From: Mycolicibacterium helvum
GTDB lineage: Bacteria > Actinomycetota > Actinomycetes > Mycobacteriales > Mycobacteriaceae
NCBI RefSeq assembly: GCF_010731895.1
Contig: NZ_AP022596.1
Coordinates: 620,001-684,000, forward strand
Reading direction: 5' to 3'
Length of the DNA stretch: 64,000 nt
Shown here: in pieces, positions 17,656-23,872 of the stretch
Layout of the letters: each line of letters begins with the position of its first letter
Position numbering within the stretch: position 1 is the stretch's first letter
Program-made: the position numbers and the translations under genes
Notes under the pieces: model-generated
Databases searched by the model: none
Seen by the model: the letters and a program-made list of their open reading frames with translations, nothing else
What the model was told of the DNA's origin: nothing

Positions 17656-17687
17656 AATCGGCCCCCTCCGAAAGGAGGGGGCCGATT
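17656..17687 (+). terminator. Strong intrinsic terminator after the PGRS-like gene
   Basis: A perfect 14-bp stem (AATCGGCCCCCTCC and its complement) closes a GAAA tetraloop and is followed by TTT. It lies 18 bp after the stop codon, in the space before the convergent gene at 17740. Confidence 0.85.
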
Positions 17688-17739
17688 TCGTCGGTGCGTC
17701 GCCGGCGCCGGGTTGCGGCGAGCCGGTCAACCGTTCAGA

Positions 17740-18327
17740 TCAGGCGCGTCCGCCATTGAGCGCACATGCCATCTGCGCGTTCTTCGCGTCGGTGTTCATG
17801 TCGCTGGCCGTCGTATTCAGCGAGTCGCCACCGCCCCGAATTCCCATGAGCAGGAGCAGCTTCGCGGCACGGAACGACCACGACCGCATGGGGGCTGAGA
17901 TATCGCCGGGCAGCCCAGGCGTGTTGGCGGCATCCAACGCTGTCGACGCGGCCTCCCGCAGTGCGGTGCGGCCGACGACGTTCGAATTCGCAACGTTCGG
18001 ATCGTCGTAGTTGACGTTGTTCCCACCACCGGCGGTGTTGTACGCGAAGTCTTCGTAGTTATTGGCCGCGTAGTCCAGCGCCACACCGAACTGCTTACAG
18101 GCTGTGACGACGGCGTCGTAGTTGCCCGGGTCCGGTGGCGCGGCGTCCGGCGGGGGCACGTCCAGCGGGGGCGCCTGCGGCGCCGCATTGGCCGGAACCG
18201 ACCCGGGCCCCGGCGCCTGGCTCTGCGCGTCCGGGTCAGCGGCGGCAATAGCGCTGGCGCCCAACGTTAATCCCGACGCCAAAAAAGCGGCGGTAAGGGC
18301 CCGGCCGCACAACACTGTTGTTTTCAT
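17740..18327 (-). CDS. Secreted proline-rich protein
   Basis: This 195-residue precursor has a signal peptide ending near SAIAAADPD, a Pro/Ala-rich linker (about 35-68) and a mature helical domain with two cysteines (TACKQF and MACALN) that could pair. The domain contains YDAVVTACKQFGVALDYAANN and NTDAKNAQMACALN. I recognise the general type of exported actinobacterial protein, but no characterised family. It has its own divergent promoter region toward the first MspA-like gene. Confidence 0.75.
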   Translation of the reverse strand: MKTTVLCGRALTAAFLASGLTLGASAIAAADPDAQSQAPGPGSVPANAAPQAPPLDVPPPDAAPPDPGNYDAVVTACKQFGVALDYAANNYEDFAYNTAGGGNNVNYDDPNVANSNVVGRTALREAASTALDAANTPGLPGDISAPMRSWSFRAAKLLLLMGIRGGGDSLNTTASDMNTDAKNAQMACALNGGRA

Positions 18328-18620
18328 CGCTTCCTCCTGGATCGTGGGCTCCCCCGAACCGTCCGGCTGGAAGTTCCAAACCAGCCCTACCCCGAACCCG
18401 TGACATCAGGGTTCCCCAGGGTCAGGACGACAGTGATGATCGACGGGATAACTGACGGAAAAGTGAACGGACAACGAACACCGGGCGCCGTCGAAGGATC
18501 CATCCGGTGTCACCTTCACCGGCTTCACGCCGAGTTGGTACCACCTCGAGACCGAAAACGCCGCGCCAGACCGTATACCCAGGGAAATGACGCCCGGTAG
18601 ACGGTAATCGGGTGGGAGTT
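18328..18620. other. Divergent intergenic region
   Basis: No credible gene is seen. Short open frames here have no ribosome-binding site and no coding-type codon usage. The stretch should hold the promoter of the minus-strand secreted protein and the distal part of the MspA-like promoter. Confidence 0.5.
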
Positions 18621-18712
18621 GTTGGCGCGGTGTTTACCGCCCCGACACCCGCCAACTCAATGATTCCTCCGAACGACTTGTGGATATCAACGACGAGAGG
18701 CGCCAACACGAC
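18621..18712 (+). promoter_or_regulatory. Leader of MspA-like gene 1, copy A of a duplicated leader
   Basis: This 92-bp leader begins GTTGGCGCGGTGTTTACCG and aligns over its whole length with the 89-bp leader of the second MspA-like gene (19517-19605), including ACACCC, TCAAT.ATT.CTC and the GGCGCC block just before the start. The duplication therefore included the upstream control region. Part of the similarity continues as in-frame codons (RRQ.DML), so the true start could lie further upstream. Confidence 0.55.
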
Positions 18713-19396
18713 ATGTTGAAACGCTTTGCCGCAGTGGCTGGAGTATGCCTGCTAGCCCCGATGGGAGCGGCTCCGCTGGCGTTGGCCGACCCGCCAGCTG
18801 ACCCCAACGTGGCACCTGCCGCCAACGTCGGACCGGCGGGGCCCGTGCCCTCCGCTGCGCCCGGAGTTCTCAAGACACCCGACGGCTGGGTGCTCAACGT
18901 CACGGGCAAGAACGAGTCCATGGAACCTGTGGCCTCGCTGACCAATTCGCCGTGGTCGCGCGAGTACCTGGTGGACGGAACGTTCACCGGTGACGTCAGC
19001 GGTGGCGGCAGCACCAAGCTGGCCGGTGGCACGCTGGAGGCCGGCTACCAGATCGGCTGCGGCATCATTCAGGACGACCTCGAATCCATCACCAGTGCGG
19101 GTATCACCCCGGGCGTCGGCATCCCGCTGGTCAACGGCTCGCTCCTGCCGATCACCCTCGGCCTATCGCTGTCCGAGCAGATCAAGATCGACCTCAAGCC
19201 GGGCACGGTGAATATCGTTCCGGTGGGCAAGAAGTCGTTCAAGGGCACTAAACCACGCGTCTCGATCACCGGCTTCCGGATCAAGATCGACGGTTGCGCG
19301 GGCCAGTCCTTCATCCGCTCGTACGCAACGCTGACGAGCTCGACCGACAACACCGACGACGTGGTGACCTACCTCGGCGTCACCAAGGCCGTTTAA
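18713..19396 (+). CDS. MspA-family porin-like protein, copy 1
   Basis: This 227-residue precursor has a signal peptide (MLKRFAAVAGVCLL...ALADP) followed by an MspA-type beta domain. Recognisable elements are EYLVDGTFTG, LEAGYQIGCG, an LKPG strand, and near the C-terminus SFIRSYATL and YLGV. MspA forms octameric outer-membrane pores for small hydrophilic solutes. Unlike MspA itself, this protein carries two cysteines (116 and 195), matched in both paralogues of this window, suggesting a disulphide. Start: ATG 18713; an in-frame GTG at 18680 is an alternative. Confidence 0.83.
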   Translation: MLKRFAAVAGVCLLAPMGAAPLALADPPADPNVAPAANVGPAGPVPSAAPGVLKTPDGWVLNVTGKNESMEPVASLTNSPWSREYLVDGTFTGDVSGGGSTKLAGGTLEAGYQIGCGIIQDDLESITSAGITPGVGIPLVNGSLLPITLGLSLSEQIKIDLKPGTVNIVPVGKKSFKGTKPRVSITGFRIKIDGCAGQSFIRSYATLTSSTDNTDDVVTYLGVTKAV

Positions 19397-19419
19397 CAAC
19401 TTCACATCGTCGTTCGCAC

Positions 19420-19461
19420 AATCGGCTGCCCGTCACCGACGCGGTGGTGGGCAGCCGATTT
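19420..19461 (+). terminator. Terminator between the two MspA-like genes
   Basis: A perfect 12-bp stem (AATCGGCTGCCC and its complement) encloses a 17-nt loop that contains a second small hairpin (CACC/GGTG). It is followed by T. It separates the two porin genes, so the second must have its own promoter. Confidence 0.75.
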
Positions 19462-19516
19462 GAACACCGAAAAGACCGAACCGGGACGTTCAGTGGATGA
19501 GATTCGGGCGCTGGCT

Positions 19517-19605
19517 GTTGGCGCTGCGTTCACCAATTGGACACCCCACCAATCAATCATTTCTCAGGGACAATCCCAGTGACAGACGGAAGGCGCCGAC
19601 AGGAC
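19517..19605 (+). promoter_or_regulatory. Leader of MspA-like gene 2, copy B of a duplicated leader
   Basis: It begins GTTGGCGCTGCGTTCACC and matches the leader at 18621-18712 with a three-base length difference. It contains no recognisable terminator, and CAGGGA is placed before an alternative GTG start at 19579. Confidence 0.55.
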
Positions 19606-20286
19606 ATGTTGCATCGCTTTGCCACCGCGGCTGCAGTTTGCATGCTGATCCCGATGGGAGCGACCCCGCTCGCGTTGGCCGACCCGGCCGATCCGGCGGC
19701 GCCGCCCGTCATCGACGCTGGTGCTCCACCACCGGACAACGGCGTCGTCGCTTCCGAGGTTCCCGGTATCGCCAAGACTCCCGACGGCCGCACCCTGACC
19801 GTACTTGCCAAGGACGAGACCCAGCTGCCGGTGGCACCGCTGACGACGTCCCTGTCCTCCCGCGACTGGGTGGTCGGTGGAACGTTCACCGGTACCACGA
19901 CGGGCTCGGTCGCCGGCGGATCGCTGGAGGCCGGCTACCAGATCGGCTGCGGCGTCGAAATGGACAAGATCAAGCTCAACGGCTCGATCGGCGCCACCCT
20001 GGGTAACGGCAGCCTCACCACCACCGGCGTCTCACTTCCGGGGTCGATCAGCTTCCCGATCCAAGGGCAGGTCGAGGTGGAACCCCGTCCGGGCACCATC
20101 ACCAACGTCGTCGTCGACAAGAAGTCGTTCAAGGGCACCTCCTCGCGCATCACGCTCAAGGACATCCATATCAAGGTCGACAACTGCGTCGGCGCGTCGT
20201 CGCTGCGCTCGTACGCGGTGCTGACGAGCTCGGGCACCGACGCCGACGACATCGTCGCCTATTACGGCGTCACCAAGGTCTTCTGA
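19606..20286 (+). CDS. MspA-family porin-like protein, copy 2
   Basis: This 226-residue tandem paralogue of the preceding gene has a signal peptide (ending ALADPAD), a Pro-rich linker and an MspA-type domain with LEAGYQIGCG, KKSFKG, LRSYAVL and YYGVTK. Cysteines at 115 and 194 correspond to those of copy 1. The two proteins differ most in the region corresponding to the pore constriction and rim (about 118-160), so they may differ in selectivity (inference). The next gene starts 7 bp after the stop, so the two are probably co-transcribed. Confidence 0.83.
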   Translation: MLHRFATAAAVCMLIPMGATPLALADPADPAAPPVIDAGAPPPDNGVVASEVPGIAKTPDGRTLTVLAKDETQLPVAPLTTSLSSRDWVVGGTFTGTTTGSVAGGSLEAGYQIGCGVEMDKIKLNGSIGATLGNGSLTTTGVSLPGSISFPIQGQVEVEPRPGTITNVVVDKKSFKGTSSRITLKDIHIKVDNCVGASSLRSYAVLTSSGTDADDIVAYYGVTKVF

Positions 20287-20293
20287 CCTCGTA

Positions 20294-20935
20294 ATGGGCT
20301 ATCTCTACAGAACGCTCGTCACGGGTGCGGCCACGGCCGCACTCGCAGTCGGGGCGGCGGTCACCGCCATGGCGACCGCCGTCGCCGACGACCTGCCGCC
20401 TGCGGACCCCGGGGCACCGCCCCCGCCGGCCCAGCAGGGGTTCGTTCCCCCGGCGGCGACCATCTCGGATTCTGTCAACGGATTCGCGAACCTCTTCGGC
20501 GGCCCCGCCGGGAACCAGATGTTGCTCGGCCAGACGCCGGCGCCGGCCGTCGCAGCCGCAGGCACCGCCCCCGCGACTCCGCCGAATGTCGATGTCCTCG
20601 ACGGCACTCAGCTCCTGCTGCCGCGGAACTATCGCACCATGCAGGGTGCTGATGATCCGACGCCGTCTCCCTACGATCTCCAGCAGGGTGTGCCACCCGG
20701 CCCGTTCGCCCGGGTCGACGGGCTCAAGGGCGTCCACGCGATGATCCACGGCGCGTTGGGTCGCATGCCGGCCGAACAACTCGGCCAGCCGCTGCCTGGA
20801 ACCGCGCCATTACCGGGGATCAACATCCCGGCCGGACCCGAGCAGTTCCTGCCTGACCCGGCAACACCGCCGCCCCCCGGCGCGCCCGCGGACCCGGCCC
20901 TGCCGCCACCGGCTCCGCCGGCTCCGGCAGGCTGA
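20294..20935 (+). CDS. Secreted proline-rich protein, paralogue A
   Basis: This 213-residue protein has a signal peptide (ATAALAVGAAVTAMATAVADD), Pro/Ala-rich ends and a central conserved part containing NQMLLGQTPAP, DGTQLLLPRNY and, near the C-terminus, MPAEQLGQPLPGTAPLPGIN. The same landmarks recur in the next gene. No known domain is recognised. Placement 7 bp behind an MspA-like gene suggests a function at the cell envelope linked to that porin, for example assembly or gating (inference only). Confidence 0.75.
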   Translation: MGYLYRTLVTGAATAALAVGAAVTAMATAVADDLPPADPGAPPPPAQQGFVPPAATISDSVNGFANLFGGPAGNQMLLGQTPAPAVAAAGTAPATPPNVDVLDGTQLLLPRNYRTMQGADDPTPSPYDLQQGVPPGPFARVDGLKGVHAMIHGALGRMPAEQLGQPLPGTAPLPGINIPAGPEQFLPDPATPPPPGAPADPALPPPAPPAPAG

Positions 20936-20944
20936 CCGCATTCT

Positions 20945-20961
20945 CGCCGCCGTTCGCGGCG
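20945..20961 (+). terminator. Small hairpin after secreted protein A
   Basis: The 6-bp stem CGCCGC/GCGGCG has a 5-nt loop. It is weak and lacks a U-tract. Confidence 0.3.
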
Positions 20962-21021
20962 TCATCGCGCCCGTAGCCGACTACGGTGTGACGAGAATCG
21001 AGGCCAGAAGGGGATGGCGCT

Positions 21022-21630
21022 ATGAGTACCGACGATCGCACGTCAGCGCCGAAGCTGATACTCGCGACCGCGGCCGCGATCGGTGCCGCCCTCGCCGGGC
21101 CGGCAACTGCGGTAGCTGATCCCGGCCCGAGCGACCCACCGATTCCGCCGGCGGCGGACATTGCACCCAACGCGACCATCGGCAGCGCACTGGCTCAGGC
21201 AGGCGCGCCCGCCGTCGGGCCGCTCGGACTACCCGACCTGTCCGCGTACGCCCCTGGACTTCTACTGGGGCAGAACTCGGTTCCATCGGCACCAGGAACG
21301 CAGGGTGCTGTTGCAACCCCGGACCTGCACGCCTTCAACAATCAATATCTGGTGCCGCAGAACGTCACACCCGCTGCACCGGGCCAGGGCGTCGCCGACA
21401 TCGGCATCGGCCCGTCGGCTGATCAACCGGGCACGGGCCGACTGGCTTTCCTGCGCCGCCTTCACGAGATGTATCAGGGCGGCGCGCTCGACGGCGCATT
21501 GCTCGGGCAGGTCCCCTACGAACAACTCGGCGAACCACTGCCGGGCACGGCCCCCGGCCCCGAAATCAATGTCCCGCCCGGACTCGGCTTCGGCCTGGCA
21601 GATCCGGCAGAACCCGCGCCGGCCCAGTGA
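21022..21630 (+). CDS. Secreted proline-rich protein, paralogue B
   Basis: This 202-residue paralogue of the preceding protein has a signal peptide (LATAAAIGAALAGPATAVADP), then PGLLLGQNSVP, NNQYLVPQNV and the C-terminal YEQLGEPLPGTAPGPEIN. The order and spacing of these elements match those of paralogue A. The repeated EQLG-x-PLPGTAP-x-P motif defines the family. No catalytic residues or known domains are evident. An ATG start at 21022 with a purine-rich upstream sequence (CAGAAGGGGAT) supports the call. Confidence 0.75.
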   Translation: MSTDDRTSAPKLILATAAAIGAALAGPATAVADPGPSDPPIPPAADIAPNATIGSALAQAGAPAVGPLGLPDLSAYAPGLLLGQNSVPSAPGTQGAVATPDLHAFNNQYLVPQNVTPAAPGQGVADIGIGPSADQPGTGRLAFLRRLHEMYQGGALDGALLGQVPYEQLGEPLPGTAPGPEINVPPGLGFGLADPAEPAPAQ

Positions 21631-21699
21631 GTACGACGCGCGCGACATTCACCCAACGGCAAAGTGCCGAGGGGATTCTGGTGCTAGCATCCCAAACCT

Positions 21700-22689
21700 A
21701 TGCCTGCTAACGCCCCGCGCGTAATCGTCGAGCCAGACGACGGTTTGGATCCGGTCCTCGAATTCATGATGAGCGCGCAAACCTCCCTTCTGATAAAGCA
21801 ATTCACCTTCACCGAACCCAGCCTGATGGAAGCTGCGATCGATCGGAAGAAGGCCGGCGTCGACGTCCGGATCATGCTGAATCCGCAGCGGTCGAGTGGC
21901 GACCGGGCTAACGACGAGAGCTACGAGGCATTCAAGAGCGCCGGCATCGACGTCCAGTGGGCAAGCCCGAAATTCTATGTGACGCACGAGAAGTCGATCG
22001 TCGTCGACGGAAGCGCGGCCATGGTCGCCACCTACAACCTGATGATCAAGTACTTCACGCTCACCCGCGACTACGGGATCATCACGCACGATCCCCAACA
22101 CGTGGCACAGATCGTCGACGTGTTCAACGCCGACTGGGAGCACCGCGACTTCACACCACCCAGATACGAAGGACTGCTGTGGAGTAACTCCAATTCGCGC
22201 TACCACATGGCTCGATTCATCGACTCCGCTGAGCGCAAGCTGTACATCCAGCACCCGAAGTACGTCGACGCCGTCATCCTCGACCACATTGCGGCAGCCG
22301 CCCACCGCGGCGTCAGGGTGCGAGTCCTGTGCGGAGGCAAGCACGGCATCAGCGAATGGGACATCCTCGACACGTTCGCCTCGCTGCGGACGCTGCGCCG
22401 GTTCGGGGTCGAGGTCCGCAAGCAGAAGAACCTGCGGGTGCACGCCAAGCTGTTGATCATCGACGGCCGAGAGGTTCTGGTCGGGTCGATGAACATTGAC
22501 CGCAGCGCTTTCGATCTGCGCCGCGAACTCGGCATCACCACCGATGACCCGGACGTCGTGGCTCGACTCAAAGAGGTCTTCAAGAGCGACTGGCAGATTT
22601 CCAACCACTACGAGCCGCCCGACCCGTTGGAGAAGAACCGTCCCGTCGAGGACGAGTTCCCGCATGACCACGATCTGGTCCATGAGTGA
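21700..22689 (+). CDS. Phospholipase D-family protein with two HKD motifs
   Basis: This 329-residue cytosolic-type protein contains two HxKx4D motifs: His96-Lys98-Asp103 (THEKSIVVDG) and His248-Lys250-Asp255 (VHAKLLIIDG). The second is followed by GSMNID, as in the PLD/cardiolipin synthase superfamily. These enzymes hydrolyse or transfer phosphodiester bonds. No transmembrane segment is visible, unlike bacterial cardiolipin synthases. Its end overlaps the first chromate-transporter gene by 8 bp, an unusual pairing that suggests coupled expression. Confidence 0.85.
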   Translation: MPANAPRVIVEPDDGLDPVLEFMMSAQTSLLIKQFTFTEPSLMEAAIDRKKAGVDVRIMLNPQRSSGDRANDESYEAFKSAGIDVQWASPKFYVTHEKSIVVDGSAAMVATYNLMIKYFTLTRDYGIITHDPQHVAQIVDVFNADWEHRDFTPPRYEGLLWSNSNSRYHMARFIDSAERKLYIQHPKYVDAVILDHIAAAAHRGVRVRVLCGGKHGISEWDILDTFASLRTLRRFGVEVRKQKNLRVHAKLLIIDGREVLVGSMNIDRSAFDLRRELGITTDDPDVVARLKEVFKSDWQISNHYEPPDPLEKNRPVEDEFPHDHDLVHE

Positions 22690-23257
22690 GCCCGGCCCAA
22701 CCCTGCATAAGGTCTCCCTACTGGAGATCGCCCGCACGTTCAACCACATCGCGCTCGCATCGTTCGGCGGCGGCCTCGGAGCGTGGTCGCGGCAGGTCAT
22801 CGTCGTCGAGAAGAAGTGGCTGGGCGAGGAGGAGTTTCTCAGCGCCCTGACGATGTGCCGGATCGTGCCAGGCGCCAACCAGGTGAACCTTGCGGTCTTT
22901 GTCGGCACCAAGATGAAGGGCTTGATCGGCGCCGTTGCGGCGGTGATCGGGCTGTGCCTGATACCCGTCACGATTATCCTCGCGCTCGGCTTCGTCTACT
23001 TCACCTTCAAGGAGATACCCGCGGTGAAGGGCGCACTGCACGGCGCCTCGGCCGCTGCCGTCGCCCTGACTCTGGCGATGGTGATCCAGACCGGCCAGAA
23101 GTGCCTCAAGGGCGTGATGCCGGTCGTCTTCTTCCTGGCCAGCTTCGTGCTCAACGGCCTGTTGCGCTGGCCGTTGTTGGAGACACTGGCGATCCTGGCA
23201 CCACTGAGCCTGATCTGGGCGTGGCCGAGGAAGAAGCCGGAGCCCGTCGACGCATGA
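22682..23257 (+). CDS. Chromate transporter family protein, N-type half
   Basis: This 191-residue membrane protein of the CHR family carries the signature FGGGLGAWSRQVIVVEKKWL and RIVPGANQVNLAVFVG. In long CHR proteins two such halves are fused; here they are two genes with opposite membrane topology (family knowledge). The ATG at 22682 overlaps the PLD gene, and the stop overlaps the next gene's ATG (ATGA). The likely function is anion (chromate, possibly sulfate) transport by the pair. Confidence 0.85.
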   Translation: MSEPGPTLHKVSLLEIARTFNHIALASFGGGLGAWSRQVIVVEKKWLGEEEFLSALTMCRIVPGANQVNLAVFVGTKMKGLIGAVAAVIGLCLIPVTIILALGFVYFTFKEIPAVKGALHGASAAAVALTLAMVIQTGQKCLKGVMPVVFFLASFVLNGLLRWPLLETLAILAPLSLIWAWPRKKPEPVDA

Positions 23258-23799
23258 AAACCCTCCTCGCGGTCATCGGCATGTTCGGCTCGTTGTCGCT
23301 GCTGTCGATCGGCGGCGGCAACACGGTGCTGCCCGACATGCACCTTCAGGCAGTGAGCGGCCACCACTGGCTGACCAACTCCCAGTTCGCTGACATCTTC
23401 TCGATCTCGCAAGCCGCGCCGGGGCCGAGCATCCTGATCGTGGCGCTCGTCGGCTACGCGGCCGGGCTGGGCGTGGCCGGGGTCCTTGGCGGCGTCATCG
23501 GCGGTGTGCTCGCCACGGTGGCGATGGTGGTGCCCGCGGCGGGGCTGATGTACCTGATCACCCTGTCCTGGCAGAAGGCCCAGAAGTCCAAGCTGCGGTA
23601 CGCCGTTGAAAAGGGTTTCGCCCCGCTGACCGTGGGGCTGGTCCTGGCGAGCTCAGTGGTCATGAGCAAGGCCGCCGATCACGATTGGCGGGCCTATCTG
23701 ATCACCGGTGTCGCGACGCTCATCTTCGTCCGAACCAAGACCAACCCGCTGATCGTGGTGGGCGCCGCGGCACTGCTGGGGTACGTCGGCTTCGTCTGA
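23254..23799 (+). CDS. Chromate transporter family protein, C-type half
   Basis: This 181-residue multispanning protein is the second half of a split CHR transporter. It contains SIGGGNTVLPDMH and the QAAPGPSILIVALVGY signature. Its ATG at 23254 overlaps the stop of the first half. Both halves are complete, so this is a genuine short-chain CHR pair and not a frameshifted long one. It is the last gene of the PLD-chr-chr unit; a separate gene follows 73 bp later. Confidence 0.85.
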   Translation: MKTLLAVIGMFGSLSLLSIGGGNTVLPDMHLQAVSGHHWLTNSQFADIFSISQAAPGPSILIVALVGYAAGLGVAGVLGGVIGGVLATVAMVVPAAGLMYLITLSWQKAQKSKLRYAVEKGFAPLTVGLVLASSVVMSKAADHDWRAYLITGVATLIFVRTKTNPLIVVGAAALLGYVGFV

Positions 23800-23872
23800 G
23801 CGCGGGGTCAATCAGACACCGGTCAGCTGGCCAATGAGACCTCCCGGCAGTAACTCGGGATAAGTTGCAGCG

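Noticed and set aside
16649..18010. Long open frames in other frames and on the minus strand across the PGRS-like gene
   Set aside because: GGC-rich repeats are free of stop codons in every frame, giving Ala/Pro- or Arg-rich artefacts. They run through the terminator and into the next gene.
22682..23799. A frameshifted long chromate transporter
   Set aside because: The two halves overlap by a regular ATGA junction, each has its own start and complete motifs, and short-chain CHR pairs are well known.
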